Below are positions 43,302-53,900 of a stretch of 64,000 nucleotides of DNA, piece by piece. Numbering within the stretch: the first letter of the stretch is position 1; every line of letters starts with the position of its first letter. Position numbers and translations under genes: made by a program. The notes beneath the pieces were generated by a model. That model was given only the letters and a program-made list of their open reading frames with translations. It was not told the DNA's origin and made no database searches. The stretch spans positions 62,001 through 126,000 of the forward strand of contig NZ_QUAB01000043.1 in the NCBI RefSeq assembly GCF_003387575.1, written 5' to 3'. This DNA comes from Microbacterium bovistercoris. Its GTDB lineage: Bacteria > Actinomycetota > Actinomycetes > Actinomycetales > Microbacteriaceae.

Positions 43302-43417
43302 CTGCAAACGCTTCCGCGTATACATTCTGCAAACGCTTCCAATATAGGCGAGACTCGTGTTCGTTGTCATCACATTTCTCTGGGGATTAAGCGGATGAAG
43401 CAGAAGCAAACGCTTGC
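43302..43417. promoter_or_regulatory. Three LacI-type operators between exported protein and amylase
   Basis: CTGCAAACGCTTCC occurs at 43302-43315 and again at 43327-43340. The more symmetric GCAAACGCTTGC lies at 43406-43417. All share the CG-centred GCAAACGCTT core typical of LacI/GalR regulators. They fall in the 313-base gap (43225-43537) between the exported protein and the amylase, which otherwise shows only promoter-like DNA. No lacI gene is in the window. Confidence 0.75.
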
Positions 43418-43537
43418 AGATTTGGTGGTGTCGTTGTTACCGTGAGGCGACCAACCAGCGCCCGCCGACGCGCCTGGCCGTGGCGTCGGGACCGGCGGGC
43501 CTGGACCATCGCACGGCCACTCGTCAAAGGAGACCCA

Positions 43538-45664
43538 ATGGCGCTCAGTCATGAGTCCGACATCACGTCCGCCCCTCGATCCCGCCTGAAACGCCTCGGC
43601 GCGCTCGCGGCATCCGCGACCTTCGCTGCCGGCATGCTGGTCGCAGCACTGGCATCCGCAAGTGTGCCCGCCGAGGCTTCGCCGGGCACACCGTCGCCGG
43701 CGGTCGCCTCGCCGAACGGGCGAGGGGACGCCGTTCTCAACCTGTTCCAGTGGACCTGGAACTCGGTGGCGGCGGAGTGCAAGCGCACCATCGGCCCGGC
43801 TGGCTTCGGCTACGTGCAGGTGTCTCCGCCGCAGGAGAGCATTCAGGGCACTGCCTGGTGGACCTCGTACCAGCCGGTGAGCTACAAGATCGAGTCGAAG
43901 CTGGGCAGCCGGGCCGATTTCCAGAACATGGTGAGCGCGTGCAAGGACGCCGGTGTCGGCGTCATCGCCGACACGGTGATCAATCACATGGCCGGCGCTG
44001 ACACGGGCTCGGGTGCGGGAACAGGCGGCACGAACTACTCGGTCGACAGCTTCCCCGGCGTTCCGTACGGATACAACGACTTCAATGACTGCCGGGCGAA
44101 CATCTCGAACTACGGCGACCGGTACAACGTGCAGAACTGCCGCTTGAGCTCTCTGCAGGACCTGCGCACCAGCTCTGACTACGTGCGCGGCAAGATCGCC
44201 GGGTACATGAACGATCTGCTGAGCATGGGCGTGGCGGGTTTCCGCATCGATGCCGCCAAGCACATTCCGGCATCCGATCTCGCCGCGATCAAGGCGAAAC
44301 TCTCGAATCCCGACGTTTATTGGGTGCAAGAGGTCATCGGCGCCGGCGGTGAGCCGATCCAGCCGTCGGAGTATGTCGGCAGCGGCGACGTGCACGAGTT
44401 CAACTACGGCCGCGAGCTGAAGTCGCGCTTCGACGGGCAGATCAAGGATCTGCGCTCCATCGGCGACAATAAGCTGCCCTCCGACAAGGCAGGCGTGTTC
44501 GTCGACAACCATGACACCGAGCGCAACGGCGAGACCATGAACTACAAGTGGGGAGCCAAGTACAAGCTCGCGAACGCCTTCATGCTCTCCTGGCCGTACG
44601 GCTCGCCGAGTGTGTACTCGGGGTACACGTGGGACAACAAGGATGCTGGGGCGCCCGGAGCATCCGCGGCATCCGTTCCCGATGCGAATTGCGCCGACAC
44701 TGCGTGGGTCTGCACCCAGCGGTGGACCGAGATCACCGGCATGGTGGGCTTCCACAACGCTGTCGCCGGCACCTCGGTGACCAACTGGTGGGACGACGGG
44801 AACAACCACATCGCATACGGGCGGGGCGACAGGGGATACGTCACCATCAACAACTCGGCGTCGGCCGTGACGCGTACCTATCAGACCTCACTTCCGGCGG
44901 GAACGTATTGCGACGTCGTCGCGTCGAAGGACTGCAGCAAGACCTACACGGTCTCGGCGGCGGGTTCCTTCCAGGCGACAGTGCCGGCGTACGGCGCGCT
45001 CGCGCTGGATGTCAAGCACCTCAGTGGTGGCGGCGTGCCCACTGACCCGACCGATCCGGCGGACCCGGACAGCACCACTGTCTTCTATTCGACCGGCAAG
45101 CAATGGAACGCGTATAACGTGCACTACCAGGTCGGCTCGGGCGCATGGACGTCGGTGCCCGGCGCTTCGATGATGCCCGCATGCACGGGCTGGGTGTCGA
45201 AGAAGATCGACGCGGATGCCACGATCACCGCGGCATTCAACAACGGTGCCGGCACCTGGGACAACAATGGCGGCAAGAACTATGTGCTCACCGGCGCAGC
45301 CGTCGCCGTTTCGGACGGCAAGGTCACCGCGGGTGATCCGTGCGACGACGGCAGCACCCCGCCCGCCGAGACGCAGGACGACGCGGCCTTCTCCGTGAAC
45401 GCCTCAACCGTCTGGGGGCAGTCGGTCTACGTCGTCGGCAGCATCCCCGCGCTCGGCAACTGGGCGCCGGCCAGCGGAGTGAGACTGTCCGCGGCGACAT
45501 ACCCCGTGTGGAAGGCGACCATCGACCTCCCCGCAGGAACGTCGTTCGAGTACAAGTACGTCAAGCGCGACGCGAACGGCAACACCGTCTGGGAGGGCGG
45601 CAGTAACCGCACGGCGACCGTCGGGTCGAACGGCGCGGTCACGCTGAACGACTCGTGGCGGTGA
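43538..45664 (+). CDS. Secreted alpha-amylase, GH13 with CBM25- and CBM20-like domains
   Basis: A 708-residue exported enzyme that hydrolyses alpha-1,4 bonds in starch. A signal peptide covers about residues 1-48 (LAASATFAAGMLVAALASAS). The GH13 barrel has GVIADTVINHM, the nucleophile in GVAGFRIDAAKH, the acid/base in WVQEVIG, and FVDNHDTERNG. Two starch-binding modules follow: a CBM25-type one at about 515-600 (VFYSTGKQWNAYNVHYQVGS) and a CBM20 at about 612-708 (VWGQSVYVVGSIPALGNW). The ATG at 43538 has AAAGGAGA upstream. Three LacI-type operators suggest induction by maltose-like sugars. Confidence 0.95.
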   Translation: MALSHESDITSAPRSRLKRLGALAASATFAAGMLVAALASASVPAEASPGTPSPAVASPNGRGDAVLNLFQWTWNSVAAECKRTIGPAGFGYVQVSPPQESIQGTAWWTSYQPVSYKIESKLGSRADFQNMVSACKDAGVGVIADTVINHMAGADTGSGAGTGGTNYSVDSFPGVPYGYNDFNDCRANISNYGDRYNVQNCRLSSLQDLRTSSDYVRGKIAGYMNDLLSMGVAGFRIDAAKHIPASDLAAIKAKLSNPDVYWVQEVIGAGGEPIQPSEYVGSGDVHEFNYGRELKSRFDGQIKDLRSIGDNKLPSDKAGVFVDNHDTERNGETMNYKWGAKYKLANAFMLSWPYGSPSVYSGYTWDNKDAGAPGASAASVPDANCADTAWVCTQRWTEITGMVGFHNAVAGTSVTNWWDDGNNHIAYGRGDRGYVTINNSASAVTRTYQTSLPAGTYCDVVASKDCSKTYTVSAAGSFQATVPAYGALALDVKHLSGGGVPTDPTDPADPDSTTVFYSTGKQWNAYNVHYQVGSGAWTSVPGASMMPACTGWVSKKIDADATITAAFNNGAGTWDNNGGKNYVLTGAAVAVSDGKVTAGDPCDDGSTPPAETQDDAAFSVNASTVWGQSVYVVGSIPALGNWAPASGVRLSAATYPVWKATIDLPAGTSFEYKYVKRDANGNTVWEGGSNRTATVGSNGAVTLNDSWR

Positions 45665-45681
45665 TGACCGGAGTGCGATGA

Positions 45682-45715
45682 GGTGTGGCTGCGCCCTCCG
45701 GGGCGCGGCCACACC
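45682..45715 (+). terminator. Terminator hairpin after the amylase gene
   Basis: Arms GGTGTGGCTGCGCC and GGCGCGGCCACACC pair over 14 bases with a single G-U wobble and a six-base loop. There is no strong T run. It starts 17 bases after the amylase stop. Confidence 0.7.
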
Positions 45716-45733
45716 ATTGCGCTCCCGCTCCGG

Positions 45734-45784
45734 GCACTTGGCATAGGTGGTCTTGCCGGCGCCGCCCGGCCCGCACATCATCAC
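45734..45784 (-). pseudogene. P-loop kinase fragment
   Basis: The reverse frame reads MMMCGPGGAGKTTYAK, an intact Walker A opening as in AAA_33-type small kinases, then turns into unrelated sequence within the amylase terminator region. Nothing of the rest of a kinase follows. This looks like the 5' scrap of a deleted gene. The remainder of the 45665-46062 gap holds only this, the terminator and an interspersed repeat. Confidence 0.5.
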
Positions 45785-46002
45785 GACCCGGGGCCGACGC
45801 AGCGCAGCTCATCTCCTGGCGCCCGGCCGAGGCTACACTCCGCCGCCGACATCCCGTCCGTCCGAGTCCGCCCGCGCGAGTACATGTCGCGGCGTTCGTC
45901 ACCGACCGGAACGGACGGAGCGTCACGGCCTCGCCGCGAGTACGGGCACCTCGAGCGTCACGTCACCAGTATGCGCGACGCATCCCGGGGACGTGGGCAC
46001 TC

Positions 46003-46074
46003 TTCGTTTCGCTTCGCGGATCCTGAGCGAGGAGCGCAGCGAGACGAAGTGACCAAGGGCGCTCAGGATCCGGA
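46003..46074. repeat. Interspersed repeat pair at the end of a kinase-like gene
   Basis: CGCGGATCCTGAGCGAGGAG plus CGCAGCGAGACGAAGTGACC is followed by the complementary GGGCGCTCAGGATCCGG. The block forms a hairpin and contains the TGA (as TCA at 46063) that ends the gene on the reverse strand. Confidence 0.75.
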
Positions 46075-46740
46075 CTGCACAGTCCGGGCATCCGCCTCCG
46101 CGATGCCGCGGCGCATCTCCTCGCGCGACTCCGCAGGCCAGGGCCCGGAAGCCGCGAGCGGGATCTCCGTGAGGAATCGGCGCTCCGGTTCGGGAATGCG
46201 GGCGACGAGCAGGTCGGGATCCGAACCGGCCGTCGAGTACAGCGCCGGTCCGTCGGCGTAGAACAGGTCGGTGACGACCATCCGACCGTCGGCGCCTCGC
46301 ATCACGTTCGACGGATTCGTGTCGAGCGGACCGCACCAGGGCAGTTCCCGCAGCGCCCTGGTGTGGATGCCGTCGATGATGTCGACCAGCTCCGCGACGG
46401 CCTCGTCGCGGTCGGCGATCAACCCGTGGAACGCCCGGGCATCAGACTCGTCCACGGGGGTGAGCCACTCCATCAGCTGCAGGTCGCCGCCGCCGGTCAG
46501 CCGTCGATGCGCGAACAGGTCGGGTACCAGCCGGGTGTGCGCGGCCGCGCGGTACAGCTCGGCGGTGTACGGTCCGGTCGGATCGAACGGGCTGATCCGC
46601 ACCGCTGCCGAACCGTCCGGTGCGCGCAGCGCGATGGCCCAGTCGCCGGCACCGGCCCGCGTCCATCCGGCATCCGTGAAGGCGCGCTCGGCGGCGCGGT
46701 GGTCGGCATCCGCGGGGAGCGCGGCGAGCGTGGCATCCAT
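46063..46740 (-). CDS. Phosphotransferase-like protein (APH/kinase-like fold)
   Basis: A 225-residue protein with a kinase-like fold. It has an N-lobe beginning AFTDAGWTRAGAGDWAIALR, a hinge LQLMEWLTP, the catalytic-loop-like region CGPLDTNPSNVMRGADG, and RMVVTDLFYADG in the DFG position. The catalytic loop lacks the usual HxD (it reads PLDTNPSN), so activity is uncertain. A longer frame upstream is shadow; the ATG at 46740 is chosen. The last residues (TVQSGS) and the stop come from an interspersed repeat. Confidence 0.65.
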   Translation of the reverse strand: MDATLAALPADADHRAAERAFTDAGWTRAGAGDWAIALRAPDGSAAVRISPFDPTGPYTAELYRAAAHTRLVPDLFAHRRLTGGGDLQLMEWLTPVDESDARAFHGLIADRDEAVAELVDIIDGIHTRALRELPWCGPLDTNPSNVMRGADGRMVVTDLFYADGPALYSTAGSDPDLLVARIPEPERRFLTEIPLAASGPWPAESREEMRRGIAEADARTVQSGS

Positions 46741-46742
46741 CC

Positions 46743-47780
46743 TCAACCTCGAGACGTCGTGTTGTTGCGGCGGACCGCCGCGGAGATCACGGCGATCAGG
46801 GTTCCCGCGGCCACGCCGATCACCGTCTCGAGCATCCGATCCCGAAGCAGCACGTCGACAGGACTCGGCGCCGCGAGCTCCACCATCATCAGCGCCAGCG
46901 GCGTGATGAAGATCATCGCGATGCCGTAGTTGCGCCCCACGAACATCTCCGCGCAGGCCTGGAAGGCGATCGCGATCAGGATGACGGCGAGCGGCGGCAG
47001 GTGCAGGGCGAGGATGCCGGCGGCGACCAGGATCCCCGCCAGCGTGCCGACCAGGCGCTGCAGCCCGCGGATCACCCGTGCGGTGAGGTGTGCGCCGCTG
47101 ACGGCGGCGGCCGCTCCCACCATCGCCCAGTACCAGTGGGTTCCCACCAGCAGCAGCCCGATCGCGCCGCCGAGCAGTGTGGCGACCCCGACCGTGACCG
47201 CCATCTCCCAGGCGACATCGCCGATCGGCTGGCGGACCCTGGTGATCTCGATACCGGGAAGGCGTCGAGCGCCGGCCGCCGCGAGCACGGTGGTCACCAG
47301 CAGCGAGAAGATCACGCTCCCGACGCCGACGGCGAGCACGTTCGCGAACGATGCGGTGGATGCCGGGATGCTCGCCGTCGCCCCGATCGCGAACACCGCG
47401 AACAGCCCTCCCGGCGGGTGCCACCGCATCGCGTAGGCGAGCAGGGTGACCAGCGATGCGACCACGGCGACCGAGACCACGGACACCAGCGGCGGTGCCC
47501 CGACGACCGACAGCCCGGTGCCGGCGAGCATCGCCAGCACCAGGATGCCGCCGGCACCCGCCTGCATGCGCAGGCGATCGCCGAAGCCGTCGGTGCGTCC
47601 GTAGAGTGCCGCGAAGGCGCCGAAGCTCGCGTAGATGCTCAGGTCGAGCCGTCCGATCGCCCACAGCATCAGCAGCGGAACGCCGACGCTGACGGCGGCC
47701 CGCAGTGCGACGCGGTGGTCACCTCGCGACGGGGCGACCCGGATCACGCCCGTCCACACCCGACCTCGAGAATCCGCCAC
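46743..47780 (-). CDS. FUSC-family membrane protein
   Basis: A 345-residue membrane protein with two sets of helices, an FUSC/YccS-like arrangement. It opens with RVALRAAVSVGVPLLMLWAI and SIYASFGAFAALYGRTDGFG. The C-terminal half holds the second bundle (GVATLLGGAIGLLLVG; FVGRNYGIAMIFITPLALMM). Relatives are linked to efflux of aromatic acids or envelope homeostasis. Start is a GTG. It precedes the kinase-like gene by two bases, so they are co-transcribed. Confidence 0.82.
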   Translation of the reverse strand: MADSRGRVWTGVIRVAPSRGDHRVALRAAVSVGVPLLMLWAIGRLDLSIYASFGAFAALYGRTDGFGDRLRMQAGAGGILVLAMLAGTGLSVVGAPPLVSVVSVAVVASLVTLLAYAMRWHPPGGLFAVFAIGATASIPASTASFANVLAVGVGSVIFSLLVTTVLAAAGARRLPGIEITRVRQPIGDVAWEMAVTVGVATLLGGAIGLLLVGTHWYWAMVGAAAAVSGAHLTARVIRGLQRLVGTLAGILVAAGILALHLPPLAVILIAIAFQACAEMFVGRNYGIAMIFITPLALMMVELAAPSPVDVLLRDRMLETVIGVAAGTLIAVISAAVRRNNTTSRG

Positions 47781-47818
47781 ATCTCAAGGGTAGACACCAT
47801 GCACCGCGGGATCGGCGT

Positions 47819-48193
47819 TCACGCCTGCCGTTTCATCCGCACCGCCGACCAGGTGTCCGACAGCGAGATGTTCGCGTTGAGGGTCCAGCCGAAGTCCGCC
47901 ACCCGCTTCCAGATGCTGTCGCGATTGATGTCGGTCCGGTTGCCCTTCGGATAGCCGATCCACACGGCTCTCGGCGAGACCAGCACGGGCGCCGTGTCGC
48001 GCAGCAGGCCGTCGAGTGCGGCGGCGTCGGGGGCGAACATCACGGCGACATCCGCAGTGTCGCGGTCGATCCCGGCCACAGCGGTGACGCCCTGGGGCAG
48101 CGGGTCGAGCAGTGCGCTCTGCTCGGGCGTCCCCGCGATGAGCACCTCGGTGCCCGGCTTGATCTGCAGCTTCTCGGCGGTGGTACGCGGCAT
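47819..48193 (-). CDS. DUF3052-like protein
   Basis: A 124-residue soluble protein. It reads TAEKLQIKPGTEVLIAGTPE, then DTADVAVMFAPDAAAL, VSPRAVWIGYPKGN and SIWKRVADFGWTLNANISLS. This matches the DUF3052 layout found across actinobacteria. Function unknown. I chose the ATG at 48193, seven codons after the first possible start. Confidence 0.75.
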   Translation of the reverse strand: MPRTTAEKLQIKPGTEVLIAGTPEQSALLDPLPQGVTAVAGIDRDTADVAVMFAPDAAALDGLLRDTAPVLVSPRAVWIGYPKGNRTDINRDSIWKRVADFGWTLNANISLSDTWSAVRMKRQA

Positions 48194-48217
48194 GACTGCA
48201 TTCTCCCGCATCCGCAG

Positions 48218-49801
48218 TCACGGCGATCCGGCGGATGCCGGAGGGGCCGACTCCGCTGTCTCCCGCCCCTCCGCCGCCGCCGTGATGCGCGCCGCCATCC
48301 CGGAGAAGATCAGGCCGTGGAACGGCAGCACGGCGAACCAGTAGAGCCGCCCGGTCAGACCACGGGGGAAGAAGACGGCCCGCTGCTCGTACGTCGATCC
48401 GATGGCGGACGGACGCGCTCGCAGTTCGAGCCAGGCCGCACCGGGCACCTTCATCTCGGCGCGTAGCCGCAGCAGGCCCTCGCCGCCGACATCCGGGGGC
48501 TGTACGGCCTCCACGCGCCAGAAGTCCAGGGCATCGCCCACCGTCAGAGTGCTGCGGCTGCGCCGGCCCCGGGCCAGGCCGACTCCGCCCACGAGACGGT
48601 CCATCCAGCCCCGCACCGCCCAGAGGAAGCCCGAGGAGTACCAGCCGTTCTCTCCGCCGATGCCGAGGATCACCGCCCAGAGGTTCGGCACCGGCGCGCT
48701 GGTCTCCAGCGATCGCTCGTCGGTGAAGACCGTGCGGCCGGCCCAGTCCGGATCGCTGGGCAGCGGGTCGCTCGGGGCGCCGCTGACCTCGGCATCCTTC
48801 CAGCTCGTCTCGACGGAATCGGCGGCCGCGCGGCCGAGCGCGAGGGCGACCGCGCGCCGGTACGGGGTCAGGCCGCCCTCGGGTGGCGGGATGATCTCGT
48901 CGACGGCGTGGTCCTTCACGATGCACTCGTTCTGCAAGGAGGCGACCAGCGGGCGGGCGATCGCCCGCGGCACCGGCGTCACCAGGTTCACCCAGTGCGA
49001 GGCGAGTCCCGGAGTCAGCACCGGCAGCGCCGCGATCGCACGCTGAGGGAGTCCGGCCTCCACCGCGTAGCCGTTCATCATCTGCCCGTAGCGCAGCACA
49101 TCGGGGCCGCCGATGTCGACCGCGCGGTTCACCGTCGGCTCCACGCGGGCGGCGCCGAGCAGGTAGTGCAACACGTCGCGGATCGCGATCGGCTGGATGC
49201 GATTGCGCACCCATTTCGGGGCGGGCATGTACGGCAGCACGTCGGTGAGGTGGCGGATCATCTCGAACGAGGCCGAGCCTGACCCGATGACCACGCCGGC
49301 CTGCAGCACCAGGGTCGGCACGCCCGAGTCGAGGAAGATCTCCCCGACCCGCACGCGCGAGCGCAGATGCGGCGAGAGGCGGATGCCTTCGGGGTGCAGG
49401 CCGCCGAGGTAGACGATCCGCCGCACACCGGCGGCCGCCGCGGCGGAGGCCACGGTCTGGGCAGCACTCTCGTCCGCGTCCTCGAAGCCCTTGCCCGCAG
49501 TCATCGCGTGCACCAGGTAGTACACGACGTCGACGTCGGTCATCGCCCTGGCGACGGCATCCGCGTCCTCCGCCGAACCTTCGACGATCTCGACGTCCGA
49601 TCCCCACGGCAGGGAGGCGGCGCGGGCCGCATCTCTGGCCAGCACGCGCACCCGATAGCCGGCGTTCAGTAGCCGCGGCGTGAGGCGCCCGCCGATGTAG
49701 CCCGTGGCGCCCAGCACCAGTGCACGCGCGGTGCCTTCGCCCCGCGGGATCGCGCGGAGTGCGGGCTCGCGGCCGGTGGGCTGGGTGAGTTCCGTCATCA
49801 T
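48218..49801 (-). CDS. NAD(P)-binding SDR-like protein with DUF2867 domain
   Basis: A 527-residue protein. The N-terminal extended-SDR half has ALVLGATGYIGGRLTPRLLN, VYYLVHAM and GVRRIVYLGGL. The C-terminal 200 residues (from about NLWAVILGIGGENGWYSSGF) match DUF2867. Such fusions are common in Gram-positive genomes and are annotated as nucleoside-diphosphate-sugar epimerase-like; substrate unknown. The start is an ATG at 49801 with GGATGATG-type context; 49798 is an alternative. Confidence 0.85.
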   Translation of the reverse strand: MMTELTQPTGREPALRAIPRGEGTARALVLGATGYIGGRLTPRLLNAGYRVRVLARDAARAASLPWGSDVEIVEGSAEDADAVARAMTDVDVVYYLVHAMTAGKGFEDADESAAQTVASAAAAAGVRRIVYLGGLHPEGIRLSPHLRSRVRVGEIFLDSGVPTLVLQAGVVIGSGSASFEMIRHLTDVLPYMPAPKWVRNRIQPIAIRDVLHYLLGAARVEPTVNRAVDIGGPDVLRYGQMMNGYAVEAGLPQRAIAALPVLTPGLASHWVNLVTPVPRAIARPLVASLQNECIVKDHAVDEIIPPPEGGLTPYRRAVALALGRAAADSVETSWKDAEVSGAPSDPLPSDPDWAGRTVFTDERSLETSAPVPNLWAVILGIGGENGWYSSGFLWAVRGWMDRLVGGVGLARGRRSRSTLTVGDALDFWRVEAVQPPDVGGEGLLRLRAEMKVPGAAWLELRARPSAIGSTYEQRAVFFPRGLTGRLYWFAVLPFHGLIFSGMAARITAAAEGRETAESAPPASAGSP

Positions 49802-49877
49802 CCGAGACTACGGATGCCTGTCGCGGGGGTGAAGGAGATATCGGGACACGGCCGCCGAGCGCTGGCAGGATGGCCCC

Positions 49878-50866
49878 GTGGCACTGACCCCTGCATCCCG
49901 CGACAACGAGGCGACGACTCTGCGCGACATCGCGCGCCGGCGGCTTCGCACGCAGCTGCTCGATGCGCCGGCATCCGATGCCGAGAGCGTGGTCCGGGCG
50001 ATGCTCGCCGTGCAGGCAGAGAATCCGGCGCAGTCCGCCTGGGCGGTCGCGACCCGCACGGTCTCGCCCGACAGGGCTGACCTCGCCCAGACGCTGGCGG
50101 ACGGCACGGTCGTGCGCACCCATGTGCTGCGTCCGACCTGGCACTACGTGCACCGGGATGATGCTCGCTGGCTGATCGAGCTCACCGCGCCGCGCGTGCT
50201 GCCGGTCTTCGACCAGCAGCTGGGACCCTCGGCGGACCGCATGACGGCGCTCACCGACGCGATCGCGGACGCCGTCGCGGGAGGCCGCGGTCTCACCCGC
50301 GCCGAGATCGCGAAGGCGCTCGGGGATGCCGGACTCGACATCCCCTCGTCCCAACTGACGCTGCTGCTCGGGCGGCTCGAGATGCACCTCCTGCTCAGCA
50401 GCGGCGCCCCGCGCGACGGACAGCACACCTACGCGCTCATGGACGAACGTGTGCCCGCATCCGAGCCACTCGACCGTGATGAGGCACTCGCCAGGTTGGC
50501 GCTGCGCTACCTGGCATCGCACGGCCCGGCCACCGACCGCGACCTCGCCTACTGGGCGACGCTCACGTTGACCGATGCCCGCCGCGGGATCGCCGCCGTG
50601 GCCGATCGGCTGGAGTCCCTCGAGCACGACGGGCGCACCTACTGGCACGCTCCGGGGACCGAGCCCTCGCCACCATCGGCATGGTGCTCTGCGACGGCCA
50701 GCTCGTCGCAGGGATGAAGCGGAGCGTCGACGCCAGGAGGGTCGTCTTCGACATCGTGCCGCACCGCCTGCTCACCACCCGCGAGAAGCGCGAGATCCAG
50801 CAGGCTGCCCGGCGGTACGCCGCGCACCTCGGGGTCGAGCCCGAGGTCGTCTACGCGGAGCCCTGA
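49878..50866 (+). pseudogene. Winged-helix DNA-binding protein, broken by internal deletion and frameshift
   Basis: The first frame (49878 to about 50665) encodes a winged-helix protein of the AlkX/YcaQ-like group: AVQAENPAQSAWAVATRT, VVRTHVLRPTWHYVHRDDAR, and HGPATDRDLAYWATLT. It then loses frame at about 50660. The C-terminal end continues in a different frame (ATIGMVLCDGQLVAGMKRSV to YAAHLGVEPEVVYAEP, ending at 50866). Compared with the family, about 60 residues including the LQGYDE-type segment are missing at the break. A deletion of a length not divisible by three explains this. Confidence 0.7.
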
Positions 50867-50995
50867 GCGCCCAGCGCCGTGGCATCCGAGCATCCTGCGT
50901 CCCGCGGACGACCTGCCCCCGAATAGACTTCAAGCGACGCGCATGCAGCCCGGCGCAGGGGTGCGAAGGGGGCGCGAGAGGGGACGACGACGTTC

Positions 50996-53900
50996 ATGGG
51001 CGAGCAGGCGGCATCCGCAGCACTCGACGAGGCTTTCGAGGCACTGGACCCCGCGTTGCGGGCCGGGATGGAACGCCTCGTCGCCGGACTCGATCCCGAA
51101 GACATCGCGGAACGCGACCCGCGCGACATCGTCGGCGCCGCTCTGTCGATGCGCGAGCTCGCCGCTCGGCGTGACCGCGGCCAGACCCACGTCGCCGTGT
51201 TCACCCCGACGCTCAGCGAGCACGGCTGGAGCTCACGGCGCACCATCGTGAACATCTGCACCGATGACGCGCCGTTCCTGGTCGACTCCGTGACCGCGGC
51301 CGTCGCACGCCAGGGCCTCTCGGTGAACCTGCTCGTGCACCCGATCGTCGAGGTGCGTCGCGAAGACGACGGAACGCTGCTCGAGATCGGCGCCCGCGGC
51401 GGCGAACTCGAATCGTGGATCCACCTCGAGGTCGACCGCATCCCCACCGCCGAGGGCCGAGCGGACCTCGAGCAGCGGCTGACGGAGGTCATCGCCGACG
51501 TGCACGCGGCGATCGACGACTGGCAGCCGATGCGCCGCGCCTGCCTCGACATCGTCACCGACCTGCGCACCTCGCCCCCGGCCACGGCCGATCCCGCGAC
51601 GATCCGTCCGGCGATCGACTTCCTCAGCTGGCTCGCCGACGACAACTTCACGTTCCTGGGCTACCGCGAGTACGACCTGAAGACCGAGGAGAACGGCGAG
51701 GACGTGCTCGTGCCCGTGCCGCACAGCGGCCTCGGCATCCTGCGCAAGCCCACCACCGCCGTCGCGCATCTGCGCCCCGAGGCGCAGCGCACCGCGCGCG
51801 ACCCGCGTCTCCTCACGATCACGAAGGCCAACTCGCGGGCCACCGTGCACCGCGACGTGTACCTCGACTACATCGGGGCGCGCATGTTCGACGACGAGGG
51901 CAACGTCATCGGCGAGCGCCGGTTCCTCGGCATGTTCACGTCGGCCGCGTACGCCGCGTCGGTGCTGACGCTGCCGATCGTGTCCCCCAAGGTGCGCGCC
52001 GTGCTGGAGGCATCCGGATTCTCGCCCGCGTCGCACTCGGGCAAGGATCTGCTGCAGGTTCTGGAGGACTACCCGCGCGACGAGCTCTTCCAGGACACCC
52101 CGGAGCACCTGCTGAAGGTCGCCTCGGAGGTCAGCCGTCTGCGCGAGCGTCGCCGCGCCCGCAGCTTCCTGCGCCGTGATGAGTTCGGCCGGTTCGTGTC
52201 GGTGCTCGTCTATCTGCCGAAGGACCGGTACAACACCGCGCTGCGCCTGCGCGTCGAGAACCTGCTGCGCACGGAGTTCGCCGCCGAGAGCATCGATCAC
52301 GCGACGCGCGTCGGCGACGGCCCGCTCGCACAGCTGCACTTCGTCGTGCGCGTGCCCCGCGGCTCGTCCCTGCCCGAGGTGGATGAGGCCGACCTGCAGG
52401 CGAAACTGGTCGAGGCCGTCCGCGGCTGGGACGAGGGCCTCGTCGACGCTCTGGACCACACCCACGGCGAGGACGAGACCGCGCGACTGCTCGCCCAGTA
52501 CGGCGACGCGTTCCCGCTGGCGTACAAGGAGTCGGTCCGCCCGGACGAGGCGCTCGACGACATCGCCCTGCTCGAGATGCTCGACGAGCAGGAGTTCGCC
52601 GTGCACCTCAACGTTCCCGAACGGGGCGACGCCGACAAGCGCGTGCTCACCCTGCTGTCGCACCGGGAGTACCCGCTGACGCAGGTGCTGCCGATCCTCA
52701 CCGACCTCGGCGTCGACGTCGTCGAGGAGCGCCCGTACACGATCACCCTGCCGAACGGCGAGGTGCGCTACATCTCCGACTTCGGCCTCGTCGCACCCGG
52801 CCTCGACGACGCCGGTTCCGAGCGCTGGCACGACCCGGCCTGGGGCGCCGACTTCGAGGCGGCGTTCTCGGCTTCCTGGACGGGCGCGGCCGAGAGCGAC
52901 CGGCTCAACTCGCTCGTGCTGCTCGGCGGACTCGACTGGCGCCGCATCGTCGTGCTGCGCTCCATCGCGATGTACCTGCGGCAGATCGGGTCGGCGTTCT
53001 CGGTCGAGTACATCGAGCAGGCGCTCGTCGCCAACGCCGGTCTCAGCCGCGACCTGGTGCGGCTGTTCGAGCTGCGCTTCGATCCCGCGGTGACCGGCGA
53101 CAGGGACGCGCAGGCGGATGCCGCGGAGGCGGCGCTGCTGGAGGCGCTCGACGGCGTCTCCAGTCTCGACGACGACCGCATCCTGCGCACCTTCATCGGC
53201 GTGATCGCGGCGACCTGGCGCACGAACTTCTACCAGCCGGCATCCGACGGCTCGCCGAAGCCGTGGGTGTCGATGAAGCTCGACTGCCGGCGGGTGCCGG
53301 GTCTGCCGAAGCCGCATCCGATGGCCGAGATCTGGGTGTACTCGCCCGAGGTCGAGGGCGTGCATCTGCGGTTCGGCAAGGTGGCGCGGGGCGGTCTGCG
53401 CTGGAGCGACCGCCGTGAGGACTTCCGCACCGAGGTGCTCGGGCTCGTGAAGGCGCAGATGGTGAAGAACGCCGTCATCGTGCCGACCGGCTCGAAGGGC
53501 GGCTTCTTCGCCAAGCGCCTTCCCGCGCCGAGCGATCGCGCCGCGTGGCTGGAGGCCGGCAAGGCCGCGTACCGCACGTTCATCCGTGGTCTGCTCGACC
53601 TCACCGACAACCGCGTCGGCACCGACATCGTGCCGCCCGCCGAGGTGGTGCGCCGCGACGGGGACGACTCCTACCTCGTCGTCGCCGCTGACAAGGGCAC
53701 CGCGACGTTCTCGGACATCGCGAACGGCATCTCGGCGGAGTACGGATTCTGGCTCGACGACGCCTTCGCCTCGGGCGGCTCGGCGGGCTACGACCACAAG
53801 GCCATGGGCATCACCGCGCGCGGCGCCTGGGAGTCGGTCAAGCGGCACTTCCGCGAGCTGGGTCTCGACACGCAGACCGAGGACTTCACCGTCGTCGGCG

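Noticed and set aside
47784-50648. A 954-residue reverse frame
   Set aside because: It overlaps the DUF3052-like gene, the DUF2867 gene and the winged-helix pseudogene and has shadow composition (arginine- and glycine-rich).
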